The notes under the pieces were generated by a model that was not told the origin of the DNA, did not search any database, and was given only the letters and a program-made list of their open reading frames with translations. From Rostrohypoxylon terebratum (taxonomy: Eukaryota; Ascomycota; Sordariomycetes; Xylariales; Hypoxylaceae): DNA of 64,000 bases. How positions within the stretch are numbered: the first letter of the stretch is position 1; each line of letters begins with the position of its first letter. The translations under genes and the position numbers were made by a program. The stretch is taken from the NCBI GenBank assembly GCA_022497145.1, contig MU385893.1, positions 205,598 through 269,597 on the forward strand, written 5' to 3'. Shown here piece by piece: positions 1 to 11,600 of the stretch.

Positions 1-1563
1 ACCCACCATCAAAGCGGAGCATCACTAAGCGTGCAACTACGACAAACGGCTACCCAATTCCTTTCGTCGAAGAAAAGTCCATGGGCACTACTAAGGGGTT
101 CTTCCTCAACGGAACGGGTTTTGACGATGTAGCTGTGTTGGCGGTCTCCGCCTTTGAGGACAATGACGAGAATACATATCTCCAAAACTTCCAGATTACG
201 GTACAGACATTCCTGAGCCAGAGCCGAGCTGCTGGAAAGCAGCGACTCGTGATCGACCTCACGGAGAACGGTGGTGGCTTTATTATGGCTGGGTTTGAAT
301 TGTTTGCCCAGGTTAGATATTAGAAACGCATAGATCTTGATCGAATGCCTTACTGACTTACTGACAGCTCTTCCCTGGCGTTAATCCTTTCAATGCTAAT
401 AACATGCGTCTCTCGAACGGCCTCGCAAATATCTCGCGCATACTTGCAACCTTTCCTGAGCAACAACAAAGAAGCTTCGCACAGACTTCAGGATTGCTAA
501 GCAACCTATCGCCTACGGATCTATTCAGGCCTCAAGGAGACAAATTCACTTCAGTCGATGAAATCCTGTCACCTGTTACCCTCCAAGGCGACCAATTTAC
601 CGCCTACGTCGAGCAACCCCTCGCTGCTGTCCCAGGGAACTTCACCTTGACCGGCACTGGAAATCGAGCGAATCCTCCGCCGGCCCTCTTCAAGCCCGAG
701 AACGTAGTGTTGCTTACCGACGGGAATTGCGGGTCAACGTGTACCGTTTTCTCGTATCTGATGATCTTCCAGATGGGCATCAAGACCGTCACAGCAGGTG
801 GACGGCCTCAACTTGGCCAAATGCAATCAATTGGTGGTACCGAGGTATTTCCCCCTTTTACTATATACCTAGGTTATATGATATATATGACACCAGACTA
901 ATGCTTTCTTGACAGGGATCGCAAGTCCTCCAGCTCTCCGAGATCAACCAAATTTCCTCCTTAGCCATAAGCGCAGTCACCGACCCGGACCAAGTAAAAG
1001 AACTCCAAGCAAGCGAGCTTGGTGTTCTAGCCCAAGGCTACGCTGTGAGGCGCGCCCTCGACCCAACCTCGCCCGGTAGCGTGAATTTCAAGAACGCGTT
1101 CGCGCCGTCCGACTCGCAGACCCCGTTACAGTTCCTATACGAAGCAGCCAACTGCCGCTTCTTCTACACGCCGGAGATGATCACGTCGGCGGAGCTGACG
1201 TGGCAGTACGCCGTCAACGCGACGTGGACGGATCCCGCTACGTACTGCGTCGAGGGGAGCATGGTTCCGGTGAAGACATCGAGGACGGTTGATCCAGCTT
1301 TCCAGAGCCTCTCAGTTGCGAATACGGGCAGTAATGGAACTGATGGCACTGATGGTGGTGATAGCACCGATGGATCTAACGGGTCTAACGGCGACAGCGC
1401 AAACAATGGAACGAATGGTGATGGTGGAAATTCAGGAAGCGCTAATACAACAAGCAGCAACGCCGACGACAAGAAGAGCGTTGCCAGGGGCGTGGTTGAA
1501 CACAACAATTTACAGGCAGCTGGACTGCTAGCGGCTCTCTCGGTCATGGTGTTATGTCTTTAG
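1..1563 (+). CDS. S41-family serine peptidase, secreted, probably GPI-anchored (5' partial)
   Basis: The gene enters the window already open, so its N-terminus (signal peptide, PDZ-like part) is missing. Exons are 1-311, 368-844 and 916-1563. Introns 312-367 and 845-915 start GTTAG and GTATT and end CTGACAG and TTGACAG, and both preserve frame. Visible S41 (tail-specific protease/CPAF-like) signatures are VIDLTENGGGFIMAGFELF followed by QLFPG, and the catalytic block LLTDGNCGSTCTVFS with the likely nucleophile Ser in CGSTC. The C-terminus is a Gly/Asn/Ser/Asp/Thr-rich linker, then a hydrophobic tail (LLAALSVMVLCL) typical of GPI addition, so the enzyme probably sits at the cell surface. The family cleaves peptide bonds with a Ser/Lys dyad; the substrate is unknown. 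Relatives sometimes occur in fungal RiPP clusters, but nothing here supports that role. Confidence 0.85.
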
Positions 1564-1945
1564 GGGACTGAGGGGGTTGATAGACCTTGAGATAGCTACA
1601 AAATATTATGGACCATGACATTATTCATATAATATCATCAAATACATAACCTTTTCCTCATAGGTGCTCTTATCAGCTCTTATCCCTATGGTCTACCTCA
1701 GTAGCATCATCATCTTCACAAGAAGAAAAGGGGTTGCTTACATAAGCCATTCCTTTTCGCTCGTCACCTCTCCTGAGCCCTCCTCCTGCTCACGGCGCCA
1801 TGCCAGTCACCCACCGCCTTCGCCGGAATAACCATCCCAAGGCTCCCCGGGGCGGCCATACCTCGGCTGTTCCCCGACCGCTTTCGCATTGCAGGACATA
1901 TATACCCTAACAACAATCCCATATTTCAAGAATGACTGAACTTAA
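1564..1945. other. Intergenic: 3' flank of S41 gene
   Basis: AT-rich downstream sequence. I see no ORF with coding character and no repeat. Confidence 0.6.
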
Positions 1946-2062
1946 GGTCGGAGTGGCATGGTGGTGTGAGCGTCCGATTCTGATGTTTACAGCATTAGGG
2001 CGATAAAGTTCATACTAACTCGGGGGTTCGATTCCCCCGCCGATCGGATCAAATTTTTTTTT
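1946..2062 (+). tRNA. tRNA-like RNA polymerase III element (degenerate or unusual)
   Basis: There is an A-box-like TGGCATGGTGG (1954-1964) and a perfect B box GGTTCGATTCC. The T arm is a 5-bp GGGGG/CCCCC stem with loop TTCGATT (2022-2038). An acceptor-like pairing joins 1946-1952 (GGTCGGA) to 2039-2045 (GCCGATC) with one G-U and one mismatch. A T9 tract (2054-2062) would terminate Pol III. CCGATTCTGAT (1974-1984) could be a Gln(CTG) anticodon half followed by an intron, but I could not find a convincing 3' anticodon-stem half before the T arm, and the D arm is poor. It is therefore a tRNA pseudogene, a non-canonical intron-containing tRNA or a tRNA-derived Pol III transcript. Which of these is undecided. 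Confidence 0.45.
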
Positions 2063-2429
2063 GTTCTGTTCAGTATCTATTTTGCTGATCGATGAATTCG
2101 CACGCCAACTTGATTGAGGATGATTTTACTATATTCATCACTAAAGCCCTAAATATATATCCTGATAGCAAATGCTGACCTGACTTGTAGTAGACAATAA
2201 TAACATAACCATCGTTCACCGAGTACCCTAAGTAGTGCGAATACAATCCCCCATTGTCCCTCCCCCCGACGCCGAGGGTCAAAAATACAAAGTAAACAAA
2301 AATCGTCGAGATAACCCCGCAATGAATAATGGCGCCTGGGCTATGAAATGACATCAAGTGTGGCTTATACTAGCCATTCTAGAATGAACGAAACCGGGAA
2401 AGTGTATCTTAAAAACTAGACCTACAACC
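2063..2429. other. Intergenic between tRNA-like element and bud6 3' end
   Basis: AT-rich; no coding signal seen. It probably includes the bud6 3' UTR. Confidence 0.5.
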
Positions 2430-5400
2430 TTATATACCATCCTCACCTTCGACGACGATTTCTGGAGTTTCCGCGGCGACCTCTGCCTCCTCCTCCTCAG
2501 CAGCGGCCTCCTCGCCGACGGGATCGTCGGGTATTATCCCGTTCATCCGCTCCCAGACCTCTCGTCGTATCCGGTCATCCTTCGCAATCCTTGCTCTTTC
2601 CACCTCCTCGAACCCGCCGCTCTTCTTCAGCTTCCCTTCCTCCACGAATTTGGTCAGCTCCTTCTTCAGCGGGTTGTCCCGTCGGCTTTCCAACTCCTTC
2701 TGCCTGAGTTTCTCGGCGCGCTCGATAGCCTCTAACCGATCTTCGTGGTTCGGTTGTAGCGCTCTGACCTCACCCAGCACGCCCTCCTTCGCAGCGGTAG
2801 GATCGGCGCTATTGCCGAGATTATGTAAGCCCTTCGAGAACTGCCTTCCCGTAGGTGCCGTCTCCTTCATCTGTTCCTTGGTAGCTTGCTCGACGAGCGC
2901 GAAAGTCTCCGAGGCCTTTTCGATGTCGTCTTGTAAATCGATCATGAGGTCTTCCATGACTTTCAGCTCGTCGCGGCCTTGGCAGACTTCCTCTAGCTCC
3001 CTCTCCCAGATCTTCGTCCAGATGGGCTTTTCTCGCTTCATGTACTCCTGGACCTTCTTGAGCTCCTTAGTCAAGCTATGTATGTCCTTAGATACGCTCT
3101 CGAGTTGACGTGGCAGGGGTCTCACGCCGCGATTAACGACGTCCTTGCGCAGGTCTTCGACGAGATCCTGGAGATCGTCCACCTTGGTGACGAGGTGGTC
3201 CGAGTCTGCGTTGAGTTGTTTGCGACCCTTAGTCACGTAAGCATAACCCGAATCACCTTCTACGGCGGGTACGGACGCCTTTGCGGCTGCAACCTTAACG
3301 TTAGCCGCCTTGCCCCGCAAAGAGGACATAGAACTCTGGATCTCGGTTTGGAAATTGGAGTAGGTCTGTCGCAAGACAGCAAGGTCTCGACGTAGGCTTT
3401 GCAGCTCTCGAAGTTGGCTGGGATTGAGCTTGGCGCCAGCGCCAGCGCCAGGTCCACCGGCCTTGGCACTGTCTACCATGGGTGGTGGCGCTGCAGCCAT
3501 ACGGGCCATTTCTTTGGCAGTCTCCAATTGCCTATCCGACACCCTTTGCAGGGCTGATCCCTGGTCCGTGACATTCTGCCTCACTTCATCTACCGCCTTC
3601 TTGAGGGCTCCGATGCCTTCGTCGAAATGCTTCTTGACCTCATCCAGCGGCTCGATGTTTAGTGCAAGGACTGTGCGATCTTTGATGTCAGAAAGGTCCT
3701 CAAGCTCGTGTCGTACTCCGGATACGGGGTCCTGAATATATATCTCCGGCAGGTCACTTCCATTCAAAGCAGTGTTCCACGAGAACTTCTCGATAAAAGC
3801 AAGCTGCAGGCGACCGATGCTCAAGTCAGTATAGCCTTGAGGAAGTACGAACTTCTTGACTTTAGACTTGTATTGCAAGAACAACGTCAGCTCCCTATCT
3901 AGAGGTGGCGACTGGTCTTGCACGGGTTGTTTCTGCTTCTCGGGAGGTGTCTGAGGTCGCGATTTCGATCCCGATCCCGTATCTATCTCGATGGTCGGTT
4001 TCGACTTGTCAGGGGATCCAGGTGGGGCCAATATTGGGAAACCATCGTCCAAAGGTCCGGATATAGTAGCACTAGGCTTATACTTTTCATCCGGCGACCG
4101 GGTGGGTGAATTCTCTTGTCGGGGAGGTAGTAAATCGGGCTTGGGGCTTTCTTCGATTATTTTACTAGGCATTCTCACCGGCGAGGATGATTCATATGCA
4201 TTTTTGGACTGGCTGGAAGTATTGCGATTATGTCGCAGAGACTCCCGGACTTGGACCGCTCGCAACGATTCTCTTACCTCACCACGACCTCGGTTCGGTA
4301 TTGGAGTGTTTTGAGTAGGTAGCATGGGAACGCTGTTGGTCGGAGCTTGCAAACTTCTAGAAATTTGATAGGCCGAGTATCTCCTCGAGGCTCTTCTCTC
4401 CAAGTCTCCCCCCCTTTGTAAGGCAGCAAGGGCGCTCTGCTGCGACTTTGGCGGCGGGGGTGGCGGCGGGAAAGAGTCAATATCTAGATTGGCCGCCGGA
4501 CCTGTTGGTATCGTAGAATCGTCTCCAGGATATGGTGCAAGTACGGGCATACTCTGCATTGTGTTGCTTGATAGCGAGGATTGTTCAGAGATGAATGATG
4601 CGTTCGTTTGATCTCGAGGAAGAACCCGTCGATTGGGAGATTGGTTCACTCCAGGGGAGCCCTCATTCTGTTGCGACGGTGCGGCATACCCGTTCTCGAT
4701 ACCCTCGTTTAGAAGCGTTGTCAGACCAGTATTATTGCTTCCAGTGGTACTACTACTCATGGTGCGATTCGCAATCCCGGTACTAGACTCGGGAGAGCTC
4801 GCACCGTCCTTATCCCGGGTCTGCTTCTGCCTGAGTTTCTGCTGTTTTCTTTTTAGGCCGTGTAAGAGGTGGATGATTATGTCTCGTATGCGCGGCAGAT
4901 ATTTCTCCAGACTTTCGGTATTCGCCTCTTGGCTCAGCGTAGCCTCTAATATGTGTCTTAGGTTTTCGGGAACGTTTCCTAGATCTGATGTGTCGACATT
5001 TATTGCAGTAAATGCGCGACATGCCATATTAAACTCATAGCCTAGTCTAACATAAACATCAGACACCTGAGTGTCGGTAGCTTGTCCACGCGACCACTGC
5101 GTCAACGTCTCAAGAAGTTGTTTCGTCGCGACTAGTAGATGTGTTACACTTTTTTCGATTTGCGAAAGTGGCATCGACGAGCCGTTCGATTGCTGTGAGT
5201 ATGACGTGGTCAGCATTGTGTGCGGATGAAAGGAGATGTGATAAGATTTTGTATTCAGAATTCTAGACGGGAGAAAGAAAACAATGTCCGAGTTCTGAGA
5301 GGTAGGAGATAATGATAAAGATCGAGATAGGAAACTCGCACAGTATTAAGAAACAATAATTGTTCCGAGTATCTGTGCACTGAGATTGTCAAATCCACAC

Positions 5401-5569
5401 TTACATTTCTCCTTGAATTACTTCCGGCCGATCTACTTGACGCAGTAGACGAGCGTGGCTGCATGTTTGCGGGCGACATCGATCGCGTAGGGACATTCGA
5501 CGAAGCACCATCGTTGGGCGCTGGAGACCGTCGCTGCAACGACCGTTGGGACGGATTGGGAGCTTGCAT
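2430..5569 (-). CDS. bud6: Bud6/Aip3 actin-interacting polarity protein
   Basis: Two exons: 5569-5405 (55 codons, starting MQAPNPSQRS) and 5192-2430. The 212-nt intron 5404-5193 has donor GTAAGT, branch-like CTGAC and acceptor CACAG. Product about 975 aa. The N-terminal part carries the conserved Bud6 segment MPLSQIEKSVTHLLVATKQ followed by LLETLTQWSRGQ. The middle is long, Ser/Pro-rich and disordered, with a poly-Pro stretch (FPPPPPPPK) and many NSP/SPD motifs. The C-terminal half is the coiled-coil-rich AIP3 core (QLRELQSLRRDLAVLRQTYS, ending in an acidic E/A-rich tail). Bud6 binds actin and formins at the cell tip to promote actin-cable nucleation. An in-frame Met at 5707 would add 46 Glu/Lys-rich residues; I prefer 5569 because the extra segment overlaps a CT/GA microsatellite leader. 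Confidence 0.9.
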
Positions 5570-7410
5570 TCTGGCTTTTATTTTCGGACCTCTCTCTCTC
5601 TCTTTCTCGTTTCCCTTCTGATCTTCTATATACCCTTTCTCCTCCTCCTTCTTCCCTATGAGGTTGATATCAATTCCCAAGCTCCCAAATTTGCCTCGAT
5701 GTTTCAAATAGACTAGGCGATCAGGTGAGCAATACAGTCATTCGTACAAAACGGAATATAGTATGGTGAACCAAAGAATAATGCGACAACGAAAATGTAT
5801 TCACAGAGCTATATGGTGATTTGAACTTGGTGATGCGGGTCGAAATCCGAGGTCGAGCCGTCGTGGATGATGACGGAACAGAACCGACGAGGATTTGCCC
5901 GCGTGAGGCGCGACGTCGAAAAGGACAAGAGAGCCCGACCAACGCTAGTCCCGTTTTGGTCAAGCTCGCCCAGGGGCAAGGATCAAACACGGTGACGTTC
6001 GGAGGCGGGATAAAGTTGAGCGTGTGAGCTTCCACAGGGTTCTTGGCTGATTAAGAATGGGGGGGTAAGGGTTTGTTGGTCATAGCGTCCCGTCTTGCCC
6101 GTCTTGCCCGTCCCAGTTGTACCAGTTCCAGCGTTGGAACTTGGAAGTCTAAACTTTTTTGGTTCCCTCATCTGCCGTACTTTATTTCCAGGAGGCACCT
6201 GCGGCCTGCTGGCATAAAAACACCAAATATTACGAAGTACAATGCATTTGTACTCCTTATACCTAGGTAACATTGTACTTCTTATCTTAGGAAAGACCAC
6301 TAAAACAAAGTTTCAATCCTTGGCCGATCCAAACCTTGCTATGACAGCATGTTCAAATGCTGTTTGGTCGAGTCGATTCCATGTCAGATGTCAGATGGAA
6401 GTTCCCTTTCACACATGCGTCTCGTCGTACAAATAACCATACACCGCAGTCGCACGACTCGTCTGGTGGATTTTGGCCTACTCGCACCTACCTAAGGTCC
6501 TAAGTTGGTATGCGAAATATGCATTGACGGCAGTGACCAGCGACAGACATGGATGACATCGAAGATTAACACATCCACCTCCAGGCTACTATGTAATTTT
6601 TTTCCAAGTTTTGACTCAACACTGAACATTGATCCTCACTCTGAATCCTTTTTCCAATGCGGCTGAAGACTCAGGAAGTTCAGCTAAGCTTTATGTTCCT
6701 TGAAAAACGCGTGGCAGCATCCAATCTAGTCGTATCTAGACATACCAGTGGACCTAAATTAAGTAGCAGAGCAGCCCTACGGAGTTAATTTCCAGGGCTC
6801 CAGCTATGTATTGTACGTACTATCGCACCAACAACCCTGCTTTTCGCCATAACCGAGTAGATCGCTTTCGGGATCGGCTTTCGCTTTCTGGGTCGCTTTC
6901 GTTTACGACTGATCTGATTTACGACGTACGAACCAAATGTGCTTAATTTATCACCGGAAATGGCTGTTGCCTAGTACTAGTTATCAGCCCTATCATATCA
7001 TTACCCCTATTACTTCATGATACATACCGATCACAACCCTTTTGACTGTTTCGACTAGGCACGCAACATTCAGCCGTAAGCAGCTAGATGTACACATCGA
7101 CACGTCAGCACCACCCGCGTAACAGATGATGAGCCATGGTTCAATTGCGACTCTGGCCAGGTAAAGAGCCTATCCAATGTTGATTTGTGCGGGTAGATAC
7201 AACTCCCTAGGGTTTACTAGAAATATATATCATGAGTAAATATCTCTAAGTCTACACTAGTGAAGACGGTCACGACCGATCACTCCCAAGTCAGTCCAAC
7301 TTTTAGTCTGTTGTTATCCACACGCCTTAGCAACGCCCGAGATAAAAAGCTCAGATTGCTGCTCATCAATTATTCCATTACTTTCCAGTGTTATTAACCT
7401 AACAAGAAAC
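5570..7410. other. Divergent intergenic region, bud6 / FAD monooxygenase
   Basis: On the + strand 5589-5610 is a CT-rich tract (ctctctctctctttctc) in the probable bud6 leader. A tacctaggta palindrome lies at 6260-6269. No ORF here has convincing protein character. The region holds the promoters of bud6 (-) and the monooxygenase (+), but I cannot identify specific elements. Confidence 0.5.
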
Positions 7411-8652
7411 ATGACAAGTCCAAAAATTGCTATCATAGGGGCTGGCCCGGCCGGTTGCATGTTAGGGAGGATCTTATCACTCTCTAATATTCCCTTCACA
7501 ATTTACGAGAGCGACGCCAGCCCCAACTATCGCTCGCAAGGAGGCTCATTAGACCTACACCCCGGCACAGGTCTAGCAGCTATGAAGGAGGCTCAATTAT
7601 GGGATAAATTCATGGAACATGCCCGCCTCGATGGTGATTATATGATCTTGACAGACAAGGACCTCAACCCCTTCATGCAAGTAGGCCCCAACAACAAACT
7701 CAACGAGCGACCCGAAATCGACCGCTATCAGCTGCGTAAAATACTCACGGAATCACTCCCGGAAGGATCTATCAAGTGGGGGCATCGTCTGCAGAGGGTC
7801 GAAGCGGATAATACCTTAATATTCGATGGGGAAACGGCGTCCGGTTTCGATCTCATAATTGGATGCGAGGGAGGTTGGAGCAAGGTCCGAAGCTACATCT
7901 CATCAGCAGTGAAACCACACTATACTGGGGTTGGGTATCACCGTTTGTCGATTTCAGATGCAGCAACTACCGCTCCCGATCTCTATAAGGTCGTCAATCG
8001 CGGAAGTCTATTCGTCAGCTCGAATGGGCAGAGGATGGGAGTACAACAGATGGGCGATGGAAGTATTAACATCGGTTGGTGTACACGTCGCCCCGAAAAC
8101 TGGACCCAGACTTGCGGATATAACCCTCACAATATCGAGCAAGTCAAGAAAGCGATCCTCAAGGAGATAGAGGACTGGAACCCTGTGCTTCGTGGGGCGA
8201 TTGAGAAAGCCGGCGACAGCGTATGCGACCCGAAAAATCTCTATCAACTCCCCGTCGGTTGGCATTGGGAGCACCGCCGTGGCGCAACAGTCATAGGGGA
8301 CGCCGCTCACTTGATGGCCCCCTTCGCCGGTGAGGGAGTCAACGTCGCATTCGACGACGCGCGAAAGCTGGCTGCTGCTATTATCAGAGCAGTGCAAGCA
8401 GGCGGCGAGGCAGACCAACTTGACGAGGAAATACAGGCGTTTGAAGAGGAAATGTTCACACGAATGGAGGTGTATCAGCGACAGACGGACGATGTGACCA
8501 AACTCTGGTTCTTCAGCGAGGGTAATATGCGGGACGTGATCCCGAAAATCATGCTTGTTCATATCAAAGCCAAGGTACCGACAGTCTTGTATCCTCTAGC
8601 ATGGGGGTTCGTCCATTCGTATTGGTTTGCCAAAACTAAGCTCTTTGGCTAA
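7411..8652 (+). CDS. FAD-dependent monooxygenase (PHBH/TetX-like group A)
   Basis: Single-exon gene, 413 aa, the usual length for this family. The N-terminal Rossmann motif IAIIGAGPAGCMLG (GxGxxG at residues 10-15) is followed by an acidic strand end (FTIYESD). A DG-type motif appears as GCEGGWSKVRS. The C-terminal FAD-ribityl motif is VIGDAAHLMAPFAGEGVN. Such enzymes hydroxylate or epoxidise small aromatic or polyketide-like substrates using NAD(P)H and O2, and they occur in secondary metabolism and xenobiotic modification. No tailoring or backbone gene lies within 5 kb, so it looks solitary and its substrate cannot be inferred. It has no signal peptide, so it is probably cytosolic. The start is chosen at the Met 8 residues before the Rossmann motif. 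Confidence 0.88.
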   Translation: MTSPKIAIIGAGPAGCMLGRILSLSNIPFTIYESDASPNYRSQGGSLDLHPGTGLAAMKEAQLWDKFMEHARLDGDYMILTDKDLNPFMQVGPNNKLNERPEIDRYQLRKILTESLPEGSIKWGHRLQRVEADNTLIFDGETASGFDLIIGCEGGWSKVRSYISSAVKPHYTGVGYHRLSISDAATTAPDLYKVVNRGSLFVSSNGQRMGVQQMGDGSINIGWCTRRPENWTQTCGYNPHNIEQVKKAILKEIEDWNPVLRGAIEKAGDSVCDPKNLYQLPVGWHWEHRRGATVIGDAAHLMAPFAGEGVNVAFDDARKLAAAIIRAVQAGGEADQLDEEIQAFEEEMFTRMEVYQRQTDDVTKLWFFSEGNMRDVIPKIMLVHIKAKVPTVLYPLAWGFVHSYWFAKTKLFG

Positions 8653-11600
8653 CTAGCACGTTCTTTTTTTTCGCATGATCTCGGGTGTTTGGCGTTATCG
8701 AAGGCGTATCGTCAAATCGGCGTCAAATTTCCTAGCATAGCGCAATTTTCGCTCGAATGGTTCGTGTTAATATTCTTAACTCCAGGATTATCTTACTATA
8801 ACTAAGATATCAGCCACTATTACTAAAAATGATCATCCGCGTTACCCAAATGTTCCTTGTTTCAAGTCCTGAGATTGGCGAAGTTCACTATCAGAAGCAA
8901 GACATTATTACTGCGTAGGCCTTACCTAATTGACCCAAAATCCAATGTGACTATGATCGGACGGGAATTCCCACGCCCACATCTCGGTATCGCGGGGATA
9001 ACGTGCAGGGGGCTTGGGTTCTGCAGAATCTGCGGCTTGCACGGCTGCAGATCTCTCTCTTTACTCTTCCTTCCGGATCATTTGCAGGTGAGCGCAAACG
9101 GGACTCGCTTCTATTCTTGCGAATGCTTAGGTGAGAATAGTACGAGCTTCAAAGGTAGCCAGACCGAACACCAGACATGAGCCCCGAGGACATACCTAGG
9201 TACCTACATTAAGCAATTGTTCACTCAATTGTCCAGGTACTTTTGCCCTGTTATCGTGCGACCTTTCAAGCAAGGCGCAGAGCCCGCATTCATACCCTTT
9301 CCGTTCATCTCACGAAGTTTGGCCCCAACATAGTAGTCATTGGGTTACAACAGACCATCACCACAGTCTCAACGTAGCTCTGAGCCTCATAAGTCTCTGA
9401 CCATACTACCCACCATCGGTATATAGACTGATGATGATTGGAAATATTTTGGTACCTGTTGCTCTCTATGAATGGGGCGCAGTGGAATTTGCGGCAAGGA
9501 AACAATTCTTATGAGCAGATGTCGTTTGTGATCTCTGCCAGGAACACTACTATTCAGTGGTGAATCAGGCTATAACGGAGCTAACATGAGAAATTGTCCG
9601 AATCTCGGGGTCAGTCACGCTGTCGATCTTACAAGGGTCATTTAGATAGGTACCTACCGCGCACCATCGTTAGGTATGCTTTTTTGATCAAGCCAAGATC
9701 AAGCCAATTTCATACCGGGTTACACCAATGACGTCCCTAAGACAACTAGATGCTAGCTGAGTACGTACTCGTAGTTATACTCCAAATAACGAGTGCATAT
9801 ACCTACCTACCTACCTAGTAGGTAGATGACGAACCAAAAGATGAAGGGAATTATACAAAGTGCCCTAGGTGGTTACACTTGCACGATCACTTAACTTGGA
9901 GCGAGCCAAGAGGTCATCATACTCCTTCTCGCCTAACATTAGACCGAACAGGCTATCTACATACTCATGTAGCCGTTTATGAGGCTCACGGTGTCAGCAT
10001 CGGGCTATAGCCAAGTCATTGGGTCTAATAATGGCGCTTGTGTCACAAAACGAAGTCCTACACACTTCTTTCTCAGCCTTAATAACACTAATTTGGTCTA
10101 AATCCCCGTTGAACCGGGAGGCTATGCGAAACATCCACGATTTGGTGACCCAATAGGCTAGTTGTCATATCGTGAAGCCGCGTTATTTGCGAATAACGCC
10201 CATCTAACCAACATAAAATCAGGGGAATCAGGGGTTGTAGTCCCCTTTTTAAGCCTACTATTTCGGTATGTTTTGTGCGGTTTCCTGGCGTGACTGATTT
10301 GGAAGGCTTAGTACTGTTGGACTGAGTAGTAGGTAGGTAGCTACATGATAACACCCAATATTAACCTTAGGTTATTCGTTGTGTGTCATGGGGCTCACGT
10401 CGACATTCTGCCTTCTAACCTAGGTCCTAGGGTGAGACGATAGCCAGAATAGTCGGGAACACTCATGACTACGCAACCCATCAGTATACTCAGTTATAGA
10501 AATCTATGCCTATTTTAGAGGTGAGAGTTGTATCGGTTCGTAAACTCCGAAATTTTAAGGCTCAGCGGCCAGAAAATTGGCCTAGCGAAGTACGAGACTT
10601 GACTGGCCTCAAGAAGGGCCTTTGATGCAACGTTGAAGCGAGATGACCCTAGAGGCACCTAGTATTGTAGACAAATCATAGGTGTGTCTTAAATTCTAGG
10701 TAGCTAAAGTGAATTCTGTTAGTATTTTCGGTCTCACGAACCGGTGACATGGTATCTTGACCATCTTGACCGCCTTAGAAAATGACAATTGGCTCACAAC
10801 TTCTCTGGCTTGTGAAGTGAAGCTACCGAGGGACTGGAAGAGGTTGCACTAAAGGGGCTCGGCCTTTGTATAGGAATACAAATCCTGAATTCGAGGCAGA
10901 CAGCATTTGAAGTGACTAACATCTGGCTTGGTCGATACTCGATACGTGCAATTTCTGTCATTGCCATTGTAGTTGTCGAAATTGTCCATTCTGGTGTTCT
11001 GGGTGTTCTGTATTGATTAGGACCTGAATTTTAAATATTAGGTACGCAGTAGGTACTGGTCTACTAGACTCTACGCTAGGGAAAGAACAGATGGGGTAAC
11101 CTTGGAAGTAAGAGGAAAGTGCGTACAGCACTGTGTGCTAGGTATTTCCTGGAACAGCTCTTCGAGAACGTCTTTTCCTCTCATCATTATTTTCTAGAAC
11201 TCGAGCTGTAGCTACCCACCCTGCCACCTCAAGTGAACGGATGTAGTTACTAGCTTTGGGAAGTACCTATACATAATAGTTCTAGTTGGGTGGACCTGCC
11301 ATCTCTGCTTCTAGGTATTCAACCCATTATTATGCGGCGAAATTATTCTATCTTAAGCTGTGCATTGCCAACAAAATTTAATGCAATAATATGTAATTAA
11401 TAATGTGGAGGCTCTATTTGAGGATATTCCTAACTACTATTTTCACACATTTACCTACCCAAGTATCACTAAGGACATTTATATCTCAATGAGATAATCC
11501 AAACGGTACCAGATAATATAATATCCATGTGGCATGTGGCATGTGCAAACGGGAAACACGGGCGTCAGACAAGTTCAGCACGTTATCTAACGCTGTAGGA

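Noticed and set aside
5570..5707. Upstream in-frame extension of Bud6 starting MKHRGKFGSL
   Set aside because: Highly charged sequence encoded by a CT/GA repeat leader; the downstream Met fits the family start better.
8008..8562. 184-aa open frame opposite the FAD monooxygenase
   Set aside because: Antisense shadow of a well-supported gene; no recognisable features.
8857..9180. Cys-containing 107-aa frame, considered as a third Cys-pair family member
   Set aside because: Cys order and spacing do not match the W-x-C-C-x-C core, and no intron lies between adjacent Cys codons.
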